Source: Serratia rhizosphaerae (GTDB taxonomy: Bacteria; Pseudomonadota; Gammaproteobacteria; Enterobacterales; Enterobacteriaceae). From it: a stretch of DNA of 64,000 bases. The translations under genes and the position numbers were made by a program. Numbering within the stretch: position 1 is the first letter of the stretch; every line of letters starts with the position of its first letter. Below are positions 55,996 through 63,552 of the stretch, piece by piece. Location: assembly GCF_009817885.1 (NCBI RefSeq), contig NZ_CP041764.1, positions 1 to 64,000 on the forward strand. Reading direction: 5' to 3'. The notes under the pieces are model-generated. The model had not been told where the DNA came from and searched no databases. It saw only the letters and a program-made list of their open reading frames with translations.

Positions 55996-56748
55996 CTACC
56001 TCCGTATGAGCGCCGAACCGGGGAAGCCGCCGAAATCCAGTTCTTCATTTTCACCAAACCGCTTTTTGCAGTCCGTCAGCAGGCCCGAACACTCATCTTT
56101 CGCTGGGTCATCCGTTGGATTTCCGTTTTTATCAAACCAGCCATTCTGGCCGGCGTAGCCGCACCCGTCGCCGGTTTTGTACTGCCCGCGCATGCACCAA
56201 GTGCATAGCGATGTGATTTGCCGCGTCGGGATACGCAGCCCCTGCAGATCCATCGGACTCGACAGCGTGAACTCGACAGCCTCGTTATCCTCGGCGCTCT
56301 TGCTGTCGATGTAGAAAACCTGCTTAAACTCCTGCTCCGGGTCGGCCTGCGGGTTGCCATCGGGAAAGTTGCGCGCATCTAGATAATGCACGAAGGTGTC
56401 ACGAATGGTCACCTTCGCCTTGACCATGTCGTCAAACTGAAGACATAGCGCCGTAATTAACCCGTCAATATTGGCAACTGTTAATTTTGGCTCAGCACCT
56501 TGTCCCTCTGAAGATATCTCAATGCCCTCTATGCTATGCGGCCACGGACCGTATTCGTCTCCTTGCCACCATATAGGTTTGGTCGCCAACTTTGACTCAT
56601 CTCCTCCGGCAGCAACCAGTTCTTCTGGCGTGAATGGCAGAGTGTCGTTGTGAAAACGAAGAATATCGGCGCCGAACTTTGTACCGTCCACCTCGACCAG
56701 GCGAATGCGGTTACCCGGCTCTAATTTCTGCAGGTCTGAATTCAGCAT
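55996..56748 (-). CDS. L: Minor tail protein L (Fe-S protein)
   Basis: A 250-residue lambda gpL homologue. The C-terminal cysteines in LCTWCMRGQY, DGCGYAGQ, ECSGLL and TDCKKRFGE (about residues 182-230) are the set that binds an iron-sulphur cluster in gpL. The N-terminal half has GPWPHSIEGIEISS and the TVANIDGLI motif. It sits between M and K as in lambda and belongs to the tail-tip complex. Confidence 0.9.
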   Translation of the reverse strand: MLNSDLQKLEPGNRIRLVEVDGTKFGADILRFHNDTLPFTPEELVAAGGDESKLATKPIWWQGDEYGPWPHSIEGIEISSEGQGAEPKLTVANIDGLITALCLQFDDMVKAKVTIRDTFVHYLDARNFPDGNPQADPEQEFKQVFYIDSKSAEDNEAVEFTLSSPMDLQGLRIPTRQITSLCTWCMRGQYKTGDGCGYAGQNGWFDKNGNPTDDPAKDECSGLLTDCKKRFGENEELDFGGFPGSALIRR

Positions 56749-56760
56749 GATTGATCTCAG

Positions 56761-57099
56761 TTAAACGCTGAAGGCTTCAGTAAACGTGGCCGTCAGTGAG
56801 TAGTTATCGCCGCCCATCGCTACCGGCTTATAACCCTCGCAGCGATATAGGCCCAGGATGTTATTCGGAGGCGTCCATTGAAATGACTTCACCCCATAAT
56901 GGTCTTCAAGGAAGGCAATGATTGGTGCGATGTAGTCATACTTGCCGACAAACGACAGATCCCAAGAACGTCTTATTGGATTTATTCCATCGCCGGCGAC
57001 CTGCTCATACCCGTCACCAAACTGCGCCTTCCTTATCCGAAACCGGGTATCTCCGACGGCATTGACGCGCGCCGGATAGCTGAATGTTTTAATCGTCAT
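56761..57099 (-). CDS. M: Minor tail protein M
   Basis: A 112-residue lambda gpM-like protein: FSYPARVNAVGDTRFRIRKAQFGDGYEQ near the N-terminus (read as FSYPARVNAVGDTRF and RKAQFGDGYEQ), SWDLSFVGKYDYI and SFQWTPP in the middle, and LTATFTEAFSV at the end. The start overlaps the tape measure stop (ATGA). It builds the tail tip after the tape measure. Confidence 0.9.
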   Translation of the reverse strand: MTIKTFSYPARVNAVGDTRFRIRKAQFGDGYEQVAGDGINPIRRSWDLSFVGKYDYIAPIIAFLEDHYGVKSFQWTPPNNILGLYRCEGYKPVAMGGDNYSLTATFTEAFSV

Positions 57100-60000
57100 C
57101 GCATCCCCTTAATGGCGTTCCATATTGGCTGGCCAGGCTTCAGGTTGCGGTTGATAACCTTCTGGCTTTCCTGTGCAGCAATGTTGCCCATCTGCTTGCC
57201 GAACTCTTCCCAGCCAGGATCAGACTGAGTGCTGACGTTGCCGTTGCCGCCTTCAATGGTGATATAAACGTTAGGCGCTGCAGAAGCCTGCGCCGGCGCC
57301 TGAATGGCCCTTACCCCCAGAGAACCGTCCGCCCCACGCTTAAGTGGCATGATTGCTTCCGGCCCTGCCTCGCCCATGAGGCCAGCCCCTTTAGCAAACG
57401 CGAACATCGTCGGACTGCTAACGACCTGCCCGCTGTACGCACTCAGCGACGGTGATGAATAAACACCGCCTTTGGCGTTAGGGAATGTGGGGACTGGGCC
57501 GGGGTTGTTCCCGCCGCTGGCACCGCCGCCAAAGCTCATGAACGTAGACAAAATGGTTTTTGTCAGCAGTGCCTGGGCAGCCATGTCTATCAGGTTCTGG
57601 ACGATGGATTGCGTCAGCGATGAGAACAGCCCCACCATGGTGTCCTTGAATGACTGCGTACCGGTCAGGAGTCCGGTCAGTGCGTTGGTCGTACGTTCTT
57701 TTACCGTGTCCACCAGCCCAATCTGCAGCTTGTTGACGCGGCTTTGCCCGGCATACAGGTTCAACGCTTGCTGATACTGCGCCTCGGAGGACTCCTCTGT
57801 TGCAGCTTGCATCAACTGTTCGTAGCGCTGTTTGTCGATGTAGCCCTGCTGGTAATACGCCTGATACTGCGCCTGCTGCTGCGCAAGCTGGTTGCTCAGT
57901 TGCACCGACGGATCAACGTCACCGGCGATGTTCTGCCGGGGCGCCGCAATAGCATCAGCTTCCGCCTTCAGTCGCTGGCGCGCCATGTCCTGCTGCAGTG
58001 TCACTCGGGAAACAAGATACTCACGCTCAGTCAGTAATCTGGCGTCATACAACGCTTTCAGTTCCCGACTGGTTTCCTGCTCCTCACGTATCGCTGCCTT
58101 ACCTGGCGCATACTGCTCAGCAAGATCTTGCCGCTGGCGCTGGTAGTTCTCAGCATTCAACAGCATAGTGCGTTGAATATCAGCCTGGCTGGCGCCGGCC
58201 GCTTTGCCGGCGGCTAAAAGTTTGGCCTGTGAGTTTGTCTCCTCCAGCGCAATCTTCGCCAGGCTGGTTGCATGAGCAATTTCAATATCCCGGCGCAGCT
58301 GCTGATACTGCTTCAGTGCCTGCTGGCCTTTTTTATCAGCCTTTGCAGGGTCTTCACCACTCCACGGGGTTTCGACACCAGAACCCGCCGTGCCAAGCTT
58401 TGCAATCGCACTCGAAATGGCATTGGCGCCATCGACACTACCGGAGATAATACCGGCCATGCCGTTTTGCATGGCGTCCATTGCGCTCTTGGCATTAGCC
58501 AGGTTCTTTTGGGTGGTGGATGTCGCTGTGTTGATATCCTCAAGTTGCCCCTTCAGCGCATTCCGCTCTTTTTCAAGTTCGGCGGGATCTGAATAAAGAA
58601 AACCCAGCATGCCGCCACGTCGATCCCGTGCGGTATTAATGCGCGTGTCGCTTAACTGCCCCAGTTGGCTCTGTATCTTCGCACGCTCTTCGTTCAGGTT
58701 TTTCAGCTGGTCCTCAAAATCATCAACCTTGATCGCGATTTTCGTCTGGGACAGCTTGAGCAGTTCTGCAGTCGTGACAACCACTGCATCCTTCAATTCC
58801 AGCGCGGACTGACGCGCCAGTTTGTTTTGCTCATGAAAATACAGAATTGCCGAGCCCGCTAACATGGCGGCGCCGAACGGGCCGCCGACCAATGCCAGGG
58901 CGCCACGGGCGGCACCCACGGCGATTGACGCCGCACGCGCAGAAATGGACAGACGCTTATTGGCCGCATCCAGCTGCGTCTTGGCAATTGTCGCGGCTCG
59001 CGTGGCTTCCGTTTCCTCCCTGATCAGGCGATTGTAGTCAGCGGTGTAACTGACGTTCATCCCAAACTGTTTTGCCGTTTTTTCCATGGCGCGAACGCGG
59101 CCAAATTCGGCATTATTCTGCACAAGCGTGGCATTGGCTGCATCAAGCGTTTTCTGTGCGATAGCGGCCTGAGAAAGCGACGCCGCGCGGACTGCCGCTT
59201 GCTGCTCCCGCCAGGCGCCAATACTTTCACGGATACCGGATGTCAGCTTCGTTGATAAAACGGGGATTAACGTGTACAGCGCCACGCTGGCAATCATGTT
59301 GAAATTGTCAGCCAGGCCGTTAATGGCCTCGGTCACGCTCTGGACTCCGCTGCGCAGAGGACCGCCGCTTGCCTGGCCGACTTTGATAATCAGCCCCTCA
59401 AAGGCACTGGTCAGCCCCATCAGATCGCCGTTCAGGTTATCGACACGCGTTGCGGCCTGTTCATGCGCTGTCTGTGTCCCGGTTAATGAACGGGTCAGAT
59501 CATCCAGCTTCGAGCGATTACTCACGAGGACCGAAGCAGCGTTGATGTTCTCCAGACCGAACAGCTTCACGGCTTGTGACGTTGACAGGTTTTTCTTTTC
59601 GAGGTTTTCCAGTGCCGTGCTCAGCCCCACAACAGACGGCTTTAACGTTTTATCCGTGCCTTTCTCAAGGTTCAGGATCACGTTACGTAGCGCAGTTCCC
59701 GCTTCACCGCCTTTAATCTCTCGCTCGGCCAAAACCTGAATGGCGGCATTTAACTGCTCAAAACCGACACCGGCTTGCGCAGCGGCCACGCCGCCGTTTT
59801 TAATCGCTGCAGCGGTATCAGCAATTTCAGACGAGCCGTATTTAGCACCGGCGGCCAAAACGTTGATGTAGCGATCGGCCTCACTGGCACTGGCGCCAAA
59901 CTGATTCAGTGAAAGCGCCAGCGTCCTCGTCGCATCCGGCAGTGTCGTGCCGGCGGCCTGAGCCAAAATCAGCGCACTGTTTGTCGCCGTCGTCAGACCG

Positions 60001-60437
60001 TCAGCAGTTTTCAGAAGTTCCGGCTTGGCGCTGGCCATCAGCTTCAATGCTTCAGCAGCCTGACTGGCACTGTACTCCGTCGTGCGGCCCATTTGCTGCG
60101 CCGCCTCGTCGAGCTGCTTCAACTGACTGCCGGTGGCACCGGTGATCGCAGACAGGTCAGACAGTGCCTGGCCATACTGCCGAGTTGTCGTGATGATACT
60201 GCCCAGAGAAAAGCCCAGGCCGGCAACGCCCGCCAGTCCCGCCAGGCTCCCTCTTAAGCGGCCGACTGTCTGGCTAACTCGCTGATACGCTTCATCGGTT
60301 TTTTTAGCGTCCTGCTGAGCCTGTTTATTAAACCGGCCGGACTGATCACCAGCAGTCCGGTATGCTGCGACCAGTTTATTACGAAAATTGGCGTCGTTGA
60401 GATACAACCCGACAGCCAACGATGCTACATCAGCCAT
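57096..60437 (-). CDS. H: Tail tape measure protein
   Basis: A 1113-residue, mainly helical protein that sets tail length and is the largest gene in view. The N-terminal part contains GYTYAEALKLMAS-like helical repeats (QAAEALKLMASAKPELLKTA) and the TMP core with LALSLNQFGASASEADRYIN. A hydrophobic stretch lies near residues 505-525 (AVGAARGALALVGGPFGAAM). The C-terminus has FAKGAGLMGEAGPEAIMPL, the lambda-type tape measure end. The ATG at 60437 is used because the longer reading begins with TTG. It overlaps T by 8 nt. Confidence 0.92.
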   Translation of the reverse strand: MADVASLAVGLYLNDANFRNKLVAAYRTAGDQSGRFNKQAQQDAKKTDEAYQRVSQTVGRLRGSLAGLAGVAGLGFSLGSIITTTRQYGQALSDLSAITGATGSQLKQLDEAAQQMGRTTEYSASQAAEALKLMASAKPELLKTADGLTTATNSALILAQAAGTTLPDATRTLALSLNQFGASASEADRYINVLAAGAKYGSSEIADTAAAIKNGGVAAAQAGVGFEQLNAAIQVLAEREIKGGEAGTALRNVILNLEKGTDKTLKPSVVGLSTALENLEKKNLSTSQAVKLFGLENINAASVLVSNRSKLDDLTRSLTGTQTAHEQAATRVDNLNGDLMGLTSAFEGLIIKVGQASGGPLRSGVQSVTEAINGLADNFNMIASVALYTLIPVLSTKLTSGIRESIGAWREQQAAVRAASLSQAAIAQKTLDAANATLVQNNAEFGRVRAMEKTAKQFGMNVSYTADYNRLIREETEATRAATIAKTQLDAANKRLSISARAASIAVGAARGALALVGGPFGAAMLAGSAILYFHEQNKLARQSALELKDAVVVTTAELLKLSQTKIAIKVDDFEDQLKNLNEERAKIQSQLGQLSDTRINTARDRRGGMLGFLYSDPAELEKERNALKGQLEDINTATSTTQKNLANAKSAMDAMQNGMAGIISGSVDGANAISSAIAKLGTAGSGVETPWSGEDPAKADKKGQQALKQYQQLRRDIEIAHATSLAKIALEETNSQAKLLAAGKAAGASQADIQRTMLLNAENYQRQRQDLAEQYAPGKAAIREEQETSRELKALYDARLLTEREYLVSRVTLQQDMARQRLKAEADAIAAPRQNIAGDVDPSVQLSNQLAQQQAQYQAYYQQGYIDKQRYEQLMQAATEESSEAQYQQALNLYAGQSRVNKLQIGLVDTVKERTTNALTGLLTGTQSFKDTMVGLFSSLTQSIVQNLIDMAAQALLTKTILSTFMSFGGGASGGNNPGPVPTFPNAKGGVYSSPSLSAYSGQVVSSPTMFAFAKGAGLMGEAGPEAIMPLKRGADGSLGVRAIQAPAQASAAPNVYITIEGGNGNVSTQSDPGWEEFGKQMGNIAAQESQKVINRNLKPGQPIWNAIKGMR

Positions 60438-60672
60438 TCCCAAGCACCTTCATGACAGCAGCACACTGCGCATCAACATCACTTCGCGCCAGCTGCTCGG
60501 GTTGATGAACAACGGACTCATCATCTGCATCGGCGGTAATGCCCTGCAGCTTGAAGTACGCCCGCCAGTGATTAAGGATCTGCGCCGGGAGTCCGGCTAT
60601 TTTTCTAGGGTCTGACTCACCCCAGCGATCGGCTAATTGAAAAACCAGCATCAGCCAGGGCGAGTCAGTTAG
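60430..60672 (-). CDS. T: Tail chaperone T region (made as G-T fusion by -1 frameshift)
   Basis: Eighty codons read in the -1 frame relative to G. The first residues after the slip are LTDSPWLMLVFQLADRWGES; the part then runs AGLPAQILNHWRAYFKLQ and ends VMKVLGNG. It has no good start of its own close to a ribosome-binding site, as expected for lambda T, which is only made as gpGT. It binds the tape measure, whose gene begins inside its end. Confidence 0.88.
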   Translation of the reverse strand, partial: LTDSPWLMLVFQLADRWGESDPRKIAGLPAQILNHWRAYFKLQGITADADDESVVHQPEQLARSDVDAQCAAVMKVLGNG

Positions 60673-61034
60673 TTTTTTTCAGCGTCTTCCAGCGTGCCGA
60701 CCGCATGCCGTTTCACCGTGCTGATCGCAGCCACCAACGTCGGGTTATCGTGCTCCCTCAGCAGCTCATCAACACTCGGCAGCGCGCTGACCGGCACCGG
60801 TTTCCCGTCAGGGGTCATGATGCATGACAGCAACAACTCAACGTTCAAGCGTGCGGCCGTCTTCATGTCGTCGGCTTCAATCGCCGCTTTCATTGCGTCT
60901 TCATTGTCCTGCAGCTCTGCGGCCTTGAGGCGGCGAATAAATACCTGGGTGCCAAAAATCGACACCTCGGTAACATGGTTATCAGACTGCAGCAGCGCAG
61001 ATTTCAATGCTTTCAGGTCGTATTTATCGGCCAT
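60669..61034 (-). CDS. G: Tail assembly chaperone G
   Basis: A 121-residue lambda gpG-like chaperone. It starts MADKYDLKALKSALLQSDNH and ends GTLEDAEKN. The final codons GAA AAA AAC TAA contain the -1 slippery heptamer A-AAA-AAC (60672-60678), so a fraction of ribosomes continues into T. gpG coats the tape measure before tail assembly. Position between the major tail and tape measure genes is as in lambda. Confidence 0.9.
   Translation of the reverse strand: MADKYDLKALKSALLQSDNHVTEVSIFGTQVFIRRLKAAELQDNEDAMKAAIEADDMKTAARLNVELLLSCIMTPDGKPVPVSALPSVDELLREHDNPTLVAAISTVKRHAVGTLEDAEKN
60672..60678 (-). promoter_or_regulatory. -1 frameshift site, G to GT
   Basis: A-AAA-AAC in the correct X-XXY-YYZ phase (GAA AAA AAC TAA). 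After slippage the frame stays open for 80 codons to 60430. It replaces the GGGAAAG used by lambda. Confidence 0.9.
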
Positions 61035-61043
61035 CTTGATCCC

Positions 61044-61310
61044 TTATTTGACGGTAACGGTTGCAACGGCACTATTTACTGGCTCGGCACCTTCGGCAGT
61101 AATCACTGCCAGATAAGCGCCGGCATCCGCCGCAACAACAGAGTTTTTGGAATAGGTAGCAGCGTTAGCGCCGGCAATATCTGCGCCGTCTTTCTGCCAT
61201 TGATATTTCACGGACTTGCCGTTGCTTGAAATAGCCGCAACAGTCAGGGACAAATTGCCCCCAACTGCCAAATCAGCGCCTTGCGGCTGTGTTGTTACGC
61301 TGATCACGCC
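61044..61310 (-). CDS. Ig-like domain extension of the major tail protein
   Basis: Eighty-eight codons in the -1 frame relative to the preceding major tail gene: GVISVTTQPQGADLAVGGNL, then KYQWQKDGADIAGANAATYS and DAGAYLAVIT, the pattern of an I-set immunoglobulin domain with the Trp (YQW) and the tyrosine corner (DAGAY). It could start at its own GTG (61307), which overlaps the upstream stop (GTGA), but there is no ribosome-binding site of note, and the C-CCA-AAG slippery heptamer before that stop supports expression as a fused C-terminal domain. The fused length, 238 residues, is near lambda gpV (246), which also ends in an Ig-like domain. Confidence 0.85.
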   Translation of the reverse strand, partial: GVISVTTQPQGADLAVGGNLSLTVAAISSNGKSVKYQWQKDGADIAGANAATYSKNSVVAADAGAYLAVITAEGAEPVNSAVATVTVK

Positions 61311-61759
61311 TTTGGGGTGGCGGTGCCCCAGGTGTTGTTGTTCTGCTTGCCCTGCACTGTGATCTGAATGACCTCGCTCGCCGGCGCGGTGATTTCGTTC
61401 ATCTTCCAGCCAGACAGTGACAGAATTGACGTGGACGTACGGCCGTTTGGAAGTTCAACGTAAAACTGCACAGTTTCACGGTCGTCAGCTGCAGTGAGGA
61501 ACGCAGCAAAATCTTCATTGGCCGGATCGTCAATAAAGCCGATCGACTTCTCTGCGCCTTCCGGCAGGTCAGAAATAAACTGCTTGGTGGTATCAATCAG
61601 TGTGGTGCAGTCAACAAAGCTGCCGGTTTGCCCCATCTCACCGACCGCTTTGCAGTTGATCAGTGGTTTCATTGTTGCAGCGTCAGCACCAACTGCGCCC
61701 CATTTTACGATCGTGCCAGCGGGCAGCATGGCGTACTCTGGCGAAGTTTTATCAGCCAT
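61304..61759 (-). CDS. V: Major tail tube protein (gpV-like)
   Basis: A 151-residue tube protein: MADKTSPEYAMLPAGTIVKW at the start, FISDLPEGAEKSIGFIDDPANEDF in the middle (read as FISDLPEGAEKS and IGFIDDPANEDF) and SLSGWKMNEITAPASEVIQITV (in part) near the end. It corresponds to the N-terminal domain of lambda gpV. The Ig-like domain of gpV is encoded separately in the -1 frame and is probably added by frameshifting. GAGAGAGAAAATT precedes the ATG. Confidence 0.9.
   Translation of the reverse strand: MADKTSPEYAMLPAGTIVKWGAVGADAATMKPLINCKAVGEMGQTGSFVDCTTLIDTTKQFISDLPEGAEKSIGFIDDPANEDFAAFLTAADDRETVQFYVELPNGRTSTSILSLSGWKMNEITAPASEVIQITVQGKQNNNTWGTATPKA
61310..61316 (-). promoter_or_regulatory. 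-1 frameshift site, major tail protein to Ig domain
   Basis: ACC CCA AAG GCG TGA contains C-CCA-AAG in the canonical X-XXY-YYZ phase two codons before the stop. Slipping back one base gives GGC GTG ATC AGC and opens the Ig-like frame. Confidence 0.75.
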
Positions 61760-61796
61760 AATTTTCTCTCTCTCTTAATGATGGTGGCAGCGGTCG

Positions 61797-62189
61797 CTAC
61801 CGGTTTTCGATGCCGTAGCGGATTTCTGCCGCCAGGATGCGTAATACCTGAGTTTTGTTGTAATCAAGCGCCGGACGAATGAAAGGATCGGCAACTTGTT
61901 TCACCGTGCCAAATTCCTGCGCCAGCGCTTTCATATGGTGCGCTTTGCTGGGGCCGACACGCAGTGTTATCTGCGCACGTCCTCGCGTTGTAGAGCGAAT
62001 AGTGATGTCGTCGCGCATATGCGGACCACTTGATGATTCGTCGTAACCCGCATGCTGCTGCATATCTTCCCGCACTGGCACCAGCGCGGCACGGCCGGCA
62101 TCTCGCAAAATTTTGGTGGAAACATCACGTCCGAGCGCTTCAAGCTGACGCGCCAATTCATCCATACCGGTCACTTTGATACCAATCAT
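61797..62189 (-). CDS. HK97 gp10-like minor tail/neck protein
   Basis: A 130-residue protein starting MIGIKVTGMDELARQLEALG and having ALVPVREDMQQHAGYDESSS and FGTVKQVADPFIRPALD, the pattern of the HK97 gp10 family that joins the tail to the head. The start overlaps the preceding stop (ATGA); a longer reading in gene U is rejected. Confidence 0.88.
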   Translation of the reverse strand: MIGIKVTGMDELARQLEALGRDVSTKILRDAGRAALVPVREDMQQHAGYDESSSGPHMRDDITIRSTTRGRAQITLRVGPSKAHHMKALAQEFGTVKQVADPFIRPALDYNKTQVLRILAAEIRYGIENR

Positions 62190-62575
62190 GTGGCGTCCTC
62201 CGGGTAGCAGATGACGTAATCGCGCACCAGCCGGTACTGCACGCTGTTGTTTGTCAGCGTAGTGGCACCCTGCAACATCGTCCCGCGTGTCACAGTCTGA
62301 ACCGGCCAGCGGCCTATATGGCCATGCTGAATGCTCTCCCAAGCGGTGCAAATGGCCTTATCCAGTTCGAGCAGGTGAGCATAATCGTCGATTACATACA
62401 ACGTGACCTGAAAACGCCCCTGCACCAGTGCGGTGCTGGCCAGACCGGTATCAAATTTCGGATCAGTGATTTTCTGGTAGGTCACGCCCTCCTGTTCCGG
62501 GTCAGGCAGCAACAGCGGGTAAGCAGGAAGGCTCGTCAGTGCCTCCAGTGCTGTTTTGATTTCATACTCGATCAT
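62186..62575 (-). CDS. Tail terminator/completion protein (gpU-like)
   Basis: A 129-residue protein, MIEYEIKTALEALTSLPAYP at the start, then FQVTLYVIDDYAHLLELDKAI (in part) and LTNNSVQYRLVRDYVICY near the end. This pattern is that of the tail completion/DUF3168-type proteins that cap the tube. It overlaps the head-closure gene by 14 nt and the gp10-like gene by 4 nt. Confidence 0.8.
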   Translation of the reverse strand: MIEYEIKTALEALTSLPAYPLLLPDPEQEGVTYQKITDPKFDTGLASTALVQGRFQVTLYVIDDYAHLLELDKAICTAWESIQHGHIGRWPVQTVTRGTMLQGATTLTNNSVQYRLVRDYVICYPEDAT

Positions 62576-62900
62576 GGCGAATATCAGCCTCCGCCGTAAT
62601 TAACAACCGGTCAGGCTGCGAACGGTCAGGCGCGCGAACGGTAAAGCTTCGCTGCTGAAAAATCACCTGCCAGTCAACGGTGACTTCTTCCCGAGGTCGC
62701 AGCGTAAACAGCATGGTTTCCACCACCTGCCCCTGCTCACCGGTGCGGATCTTGCGGTTGGAAATCGGTTCTGCATCCGCCCAGACTTCAGCGACGAACT
62801 CGAAAGATTTCACCGGTGCGCCTGTCTTATCATCGCGAATGGTGATAGGTCGAAGCAGACGAATGCGAAAACGCAGTTGACCTGCGCGTAATGATTTCAT
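62562..62900 (-). CDS. Head-closure (head-tail joining) protein
   Basis: A 112-residue protein of the SPP1 gp16/HK97 gp7-like head-tail joining family: MKSLRAGQLRFRIRLLRPIT, then FVAEVWADAEPISNRK and VDWQVIFQQRSFTVRAPDRS. The RAGxLRxRIxxxxP start and the VWADxxP motif are the usual marks. It overlaps the connector gene by 4 nt. Confidence 0.85.
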   Translation of the reverse strand: MKSLRAGQLRFRIRLLRPITIRDDKTGAPVKSFEFVAEVWADAEPISNRKIRTGEQGQVVETMLFTLRPREEVTVDWQVIFQQRSFTVRAPDRSQPDRLLITAEADIRHDRV

Positions 62901-63223
62901 AGCCCGTAAATCCGATAGGGTTGGAGTAAAGACTCGACAGCCAGAGGCAGCTTTGATGCAGATGCACCAACAACGGCAGCTTCGCGGTTAGCGTACCAGT
63001 GCCCGACGCAAAGCAGCATGGCGGTTCGTACATCGTCATCCAGCAAAAGGTGATCTTCATCGTCTTCGTAGCCAGGGTCTGACGCGCTGGCATAAAGTGT
63101 GCGGCGGGTATACATCTCAACATGTTTTTTCGCCGCACCGATATAGACGCCGATCAGGTTGTCATCCGCACTGAAATCAGGCTCCAGGCGGCAATGCTCT
63201 TTCACCAATTCCAGCTCTAACAT
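62897..63223 (-). CDS. Head-tail connector protein (HK97 gp6-like)
   Basis: A 108-residue, helical protein, MLELELVKEHCRLEPDFSAD, then YIGAAKKHVEMYTRRTLYA and AMLLCVGHWYANREA. These are the gp6-like adaptor motifs (LxxVKxHxRxD, AxxxxExxTxR, LxxxxHWYxNRE). It sits below the portal ring. GGTGAGCC lies before the start. Confidence 0.88.
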   Translation of the reverse strand: MLELELVKEHCRLEPDFSADDNLIGVYIGAAKKHVEMYTRRTLYASASDPGYEDDEDHLLLDDDVRTAMLLCVGHWYANREAAVVGASASKLPLAVESLLQPYRIYGL

Positions 63224-63231
63224 GGCTCACC

Positions 63232-63507
63232 TTACTTTTTGGTTTTCTTAGCCGCTTCTGGCTGTTCCGGCTGCTCCGGCTGCTCCGGCTGCTCCGGCTG
63301 CTCCGGCTGCTCCGGCTGCTCCGGCTGCTCCGGCTGCTCCGGCTGCTCCGGCTGCTCCGGCTGCTCCGCAGGATTATCGTCATTCGCCTGCTCAGCGTAG
63401 CCTTTCTTGATCAGTTCACGACCGTGAAGCTCCTGCGTGTCGAAAAGCTCTCCGTCGTTGATCACCCGATAGCCGAATAAAATCGGCACCAGCGCTTTCA
63501 CTTTCAT
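63232..63507 (-). CDS. Small protein with 12 Glu-Gln-Pro repeats
   Basis: A 91-residue protein. Residues 1-45 form a small domain (MKVKALVPILFGYRVINDGE, then HGRELIKKGYAEQ) seen downstream of capsid genes in many siphoviruses. A run of twelve Glu-Gln-Pro tripeptides follows and then a basic end, AAKKTKK. The short domain is of the head-fibre or capsid-attached type, but its function is unknown. AGACCCCT precedes the ATG. Confidence 0.8.
   Translation of the reverse strand: MKVKALVPILFGYRVINDGELFDTQELHGRELIKKGYAEQANDDNPAEQPEQPEQPEQPEQPEQPEQPEQPEQPEQPEQPEQPEAAKKTKK
63262..63369. repeat. Tandem 9-bp repeat, 12 units
   Basis: Twelve nearly perfect copies of CTGCTCCGG; only the first (CTGTTCCGG) and last (CTGCTCCGC) differ. 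Each copy encodes one Glu-Gln-Pro unit on the minus strand, so copy changes keep the frame. Confidence 0.95.
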
Positions 63508-63519
63508 AGGGGTCTCCAG

Positions 63520-63548
63520 AAAGCGGCCCGAAGGCCGCGTGTTTTTTT
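63520..63548. terminator. Hairpin between capsid and repeat-protein genes
   Basis: GCGGCC-CGAA-GGCCGC (63523-63538). On the plus strand it is followed by GTG and seven T residues; on the minus (transcribed) strand only TTTC follows, so in the operon direction it is a weak terminator or an RNA structure. Confidence 0.55.
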
Positions 63549-63552
63549 GTGA

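Noticed and set aside
60430..60651. Separate gene T with its own start
   Set aside because: Its ATG has no ribosome-binding site and the G slippery heptamer gives a better explanation.
63262..63369. Regularly spaced short repeats, CRISPR-like at first sight
   Set aside because: The 9-bp units are directly adjacent with no spacers and encode Glu-Gln-Pro in frame within a gene.
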